NCBI GenBank assembly: GCA_017561765.1
Contig: JAFZBM010000115.1
Span: 1-40,871, forward strand
Length of the DNA stretch: 40,871 nt
Source of the DNA: Bacteroidales bacterium
Lineage (GTDB): Bacteria > Bacteroidota > Bacteroidia > Bacteroidales > UBA932
Direction: 5' to 3'
The notes under the pieces: generated by a model
Database searches by the model: none
Told to the model about the DNA's origin: nothing
The model's input: only the letters and a program-made list of their open reading frames with translations
In this document: positions 39,585 to 40,871 of the stretch, one piece after another
Position numbering within the stretch: the stretch's first letter is position 1
Layout of the letters: each line of letters begins with the position of its first letter
Position numbers and translations under genes: made by a program

Positions 39585-40871
39585 ATGGCTGAAGTCAAAA
39601 AGACCAAACACAGTTTCAAGTACTGGCAGTGGAGAGTCATCATCTGCTCGATGATAGGCTATGCGATGTTCTATTTCGTACGCAAGAATTTCTCCTTCGC
39701 CATCCCCATGCTGCAGGATGTGTATCCTGAGATTACCAAAGCCCAGTTCGGCGCCATCATTTCGGCGGGCGGTATCATCTATGGTATTTCCAAACTCATC
39801 AACGGAGTTATAGGCGACCGCACCAATGCGCGCTGGCACCTGGTACTCGGACTCGGCATCTGCGTGGCGGTGAACTTCCTCTTCGGCTGGACCGACAAGC
39901 TCACGACCATGATCACCGGCGCCACGGGAGGTCCTGATTTCATCGGCGGCTTCGTTACCATAATGTCCGTGCTCTACATCATCAACCAGATATTCCAGGG
40001 CTGCGGTTTCGCCCCCTGCAACCACTTGATGGTGAACTGGGTACCGCCGCATGAGCTGGCCACGAAGATGAGCATCTGGAACACTTCGCACAGCGTGGGA
40101 GCCTTCATCGCCTCCATCATCTGCGGTTACATGACCAGCTGGCAGCTCTGCTTCTGGGTGCCGGCCACCATAGCGCTTGTGGGCGTGTTCTTCATCATCA
40201 TCACCCTGCGCGACACGCCGAAATCCGTAGGCCTTCCCGAACTGCCCAAGGTTGAGGGGGAACTGGACGAGAGCAAGGGCAAGGACAATAAGGAATGGCG
40301 CAAGTTCCTTGTCAAGAAGGTGTTCCTGAATCCGGTAATTTGGATACTCGCCCTTACCGACCTCTTTGTTTACGTAGTCCGTTTCGCCATACTCGACTGG
40401 GGCCCGTCGATGCTTCAGGATATGGGCCTCAGCCAGGCTCTTTCCGGCTGGACAGTGGCCATTTTCGAGGTGGCAGGCTGCCTGGGAATGATATTCGCCG
40501 GCTATGTGTCCGACAAATTGTTCAAGAGCCGCAGCCAGAGGGTCTGCGCCATTGAAATGGTGCTGGTTGCCCTCTGCCTTGTAGCGCTCCACTATATCCA
40601 GGACATGCATACGCCGGTTCTGTTCCTTGTCGTACTGGCGCTTGCGGGCTTCTTCCTTTATGGCCCCCAGGCCCTTCTGGGCGTGGTCGCATCAAACGAA
40701 GTGTCCAAGAAAGCCGCTTCTTCGGCGGTCGGTATCATCGGTTTCATGAGCTACCTGAGCACCCTGATCACCGGTTACCCTCTTGGCAAATTTGCCGACA
40801 ACTACGGATGGCATCCCATCTTCATACTTATGGCCGCCGTATCGGTGATAGGTTTCATCCTTATCGTTACC
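39585..40871 (+). CDS. GlpT/UhpT-type phosphate-ester:phosphate antiporter, partial at the window edge
   Basis: Inner-membrane antiporter, open through the last base of the window (429 codons seen; the end is missing). It starts MAEVKKTKHSFKYWQWR and has the OPA signature MFYFVRKNFSFAIP. The GlpT phosphate-binding residues are conserved: Arg33-Lys34, His169 in NTSHSVGAF and Arg266 in VRFAILDWG. It is a clear relative of the protein encoded at 2949-4361, for instance sharing YGPQALLG and NPxIWI. Its place right after a secreted glycerophosphodiesterase suggests uptake of glycerol-3-phosphate, as for GlpT next to GlpQ in other bacteria. A terminator separates it from that operon, so its own promoter is likely but only a weak -7 is visible. 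Confidence 0.88.
   Translation, partial: MAEVKKTKHSFKYWQWRVIICSMIGYAMFYFVRKNFSFAIPMLQDVYPEITKAQFGAIISAGGIIYGISKLINGVIGDRTNARWHLVLGLGICVAVNFLFGWTDKLTTMITGATGGPDFIGGFVTIMSVLYIINQIFQGCGFAPCNHLMVNWVPPHELATKMSIWNTSHSVGAFIASIICGYMTSWQLCFWVPATIALVGVFFIIITLRDTPKSVGLPELPKVEGELDESKGKDNKEWRKFLVKKVFLNPVIWILALTDLFVYVVRFAILDWGPSMLQDMGLSQALSGWTVAIFEVAGCLGMIFAGYVSDKLFKSRSQRVCAIEMVLVALCLVALHYIQDMHTPVLFLVVLALAGFFLYGPQALLGVVASNEVSKKAASSAVGIIGFMSYLSTLITGYPLGKFADNYGWHPIFILMAAVSVIGFILIVT

Noticed and set aside
39261..40610. 449-codon minus-strand open frame at the right end
   Set aside because: Antisense to the GlpT-like antiporter, which has the OPA signature and all key residues.

Overview
The window is chromosomal DNA of a member of the Bacteroidota, most likely order Bacteroidales. 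The evidence is a SusC/SusD pair, lipoproteins with BACON, fimbrillin-like, GLUG-like and FISUMP domains, a Bacteroidota-type omega subunit, a bS21 gene of Bacteroidota type, and promoters of the phylum-specific form TTTG-N19/21-TAnnTTTG. The GC-rich third positions argue against the AT-rich Bacteroides species, but I cannot name a genus. No tRNA, rRNA, CRISPR array, insertion sequence, integrase or phage gene was seen, and no gene-free stretch exceeds about 170 bases. Bases 1-62, downstream of rpoN, hold nothing I can identify.

Left part (63-12846, all minus strand, read right to left): a dense run with many 1-4 base overlaps. In transcription order it is pdxJ, an OmpH/Skp-like lipoprotein, a GT4 glycosyltransferase, a periplasmic-binding-like protein, trxB, bamD, an omega-like RNA polymerase subunit, recN, a Fur-family regulator, a NigD-like lipoprotein, a GlpT-like phosphate-ester antiporter and a Cys-rich secreted protein. 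A fresh promoter then starts the trio LEA14-like lipoprotein, SPOR protein, rpoN. Middle (12911-19252): divergent from pdxJ, the plus-strand run nadK, uppS, bamA, skp, gdhA links NADP supply, undecaprenyl carrier synthesis and outer-membrane protein assembly. A bidirectional terminator separates gdhA from the convergent rpsU, whose message carries an exceptionally strong Shine-Dalgarno sequence.

Next (19305-24416): a secreted PHP-type phosphoesterase, an overlooked 45-residue small ORF, and a 1221-residue surface lipoprotein built from fimbrillin-like, GLUG-like repeat and FISUMP parts, ending at a clear terminator. Then (24415-28211): an AAA-type ATPase on the minus strand, divergent from rplU-rpmA (with a structured leader), then serS-ruvC. 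Finally (28251-40871): a CarboxypepD/TonB-type outer membrane protein with Gly-rich stretches, and a probable nutrient-capture locus: SusC, SusD, BACON lipoprotein, glycerophosphodiester phosphodiesterase lipoprotein, BACON/GLUG-like lipoprotein, terminator, and a second GlpT-like antiporter that runs off the right end.

The most coherent candidate for an undescribed system is that last locus: a SusCD-type surface system in which a GDPD would release glycerol-3-phosphate from glycerophosphodiesters and a GlpT-type antiporter would import it. The other main signals are the small ORF coupled to the giant lipoprotein, the rpsU Shine-Dalgarno, and the structured rplU leader.
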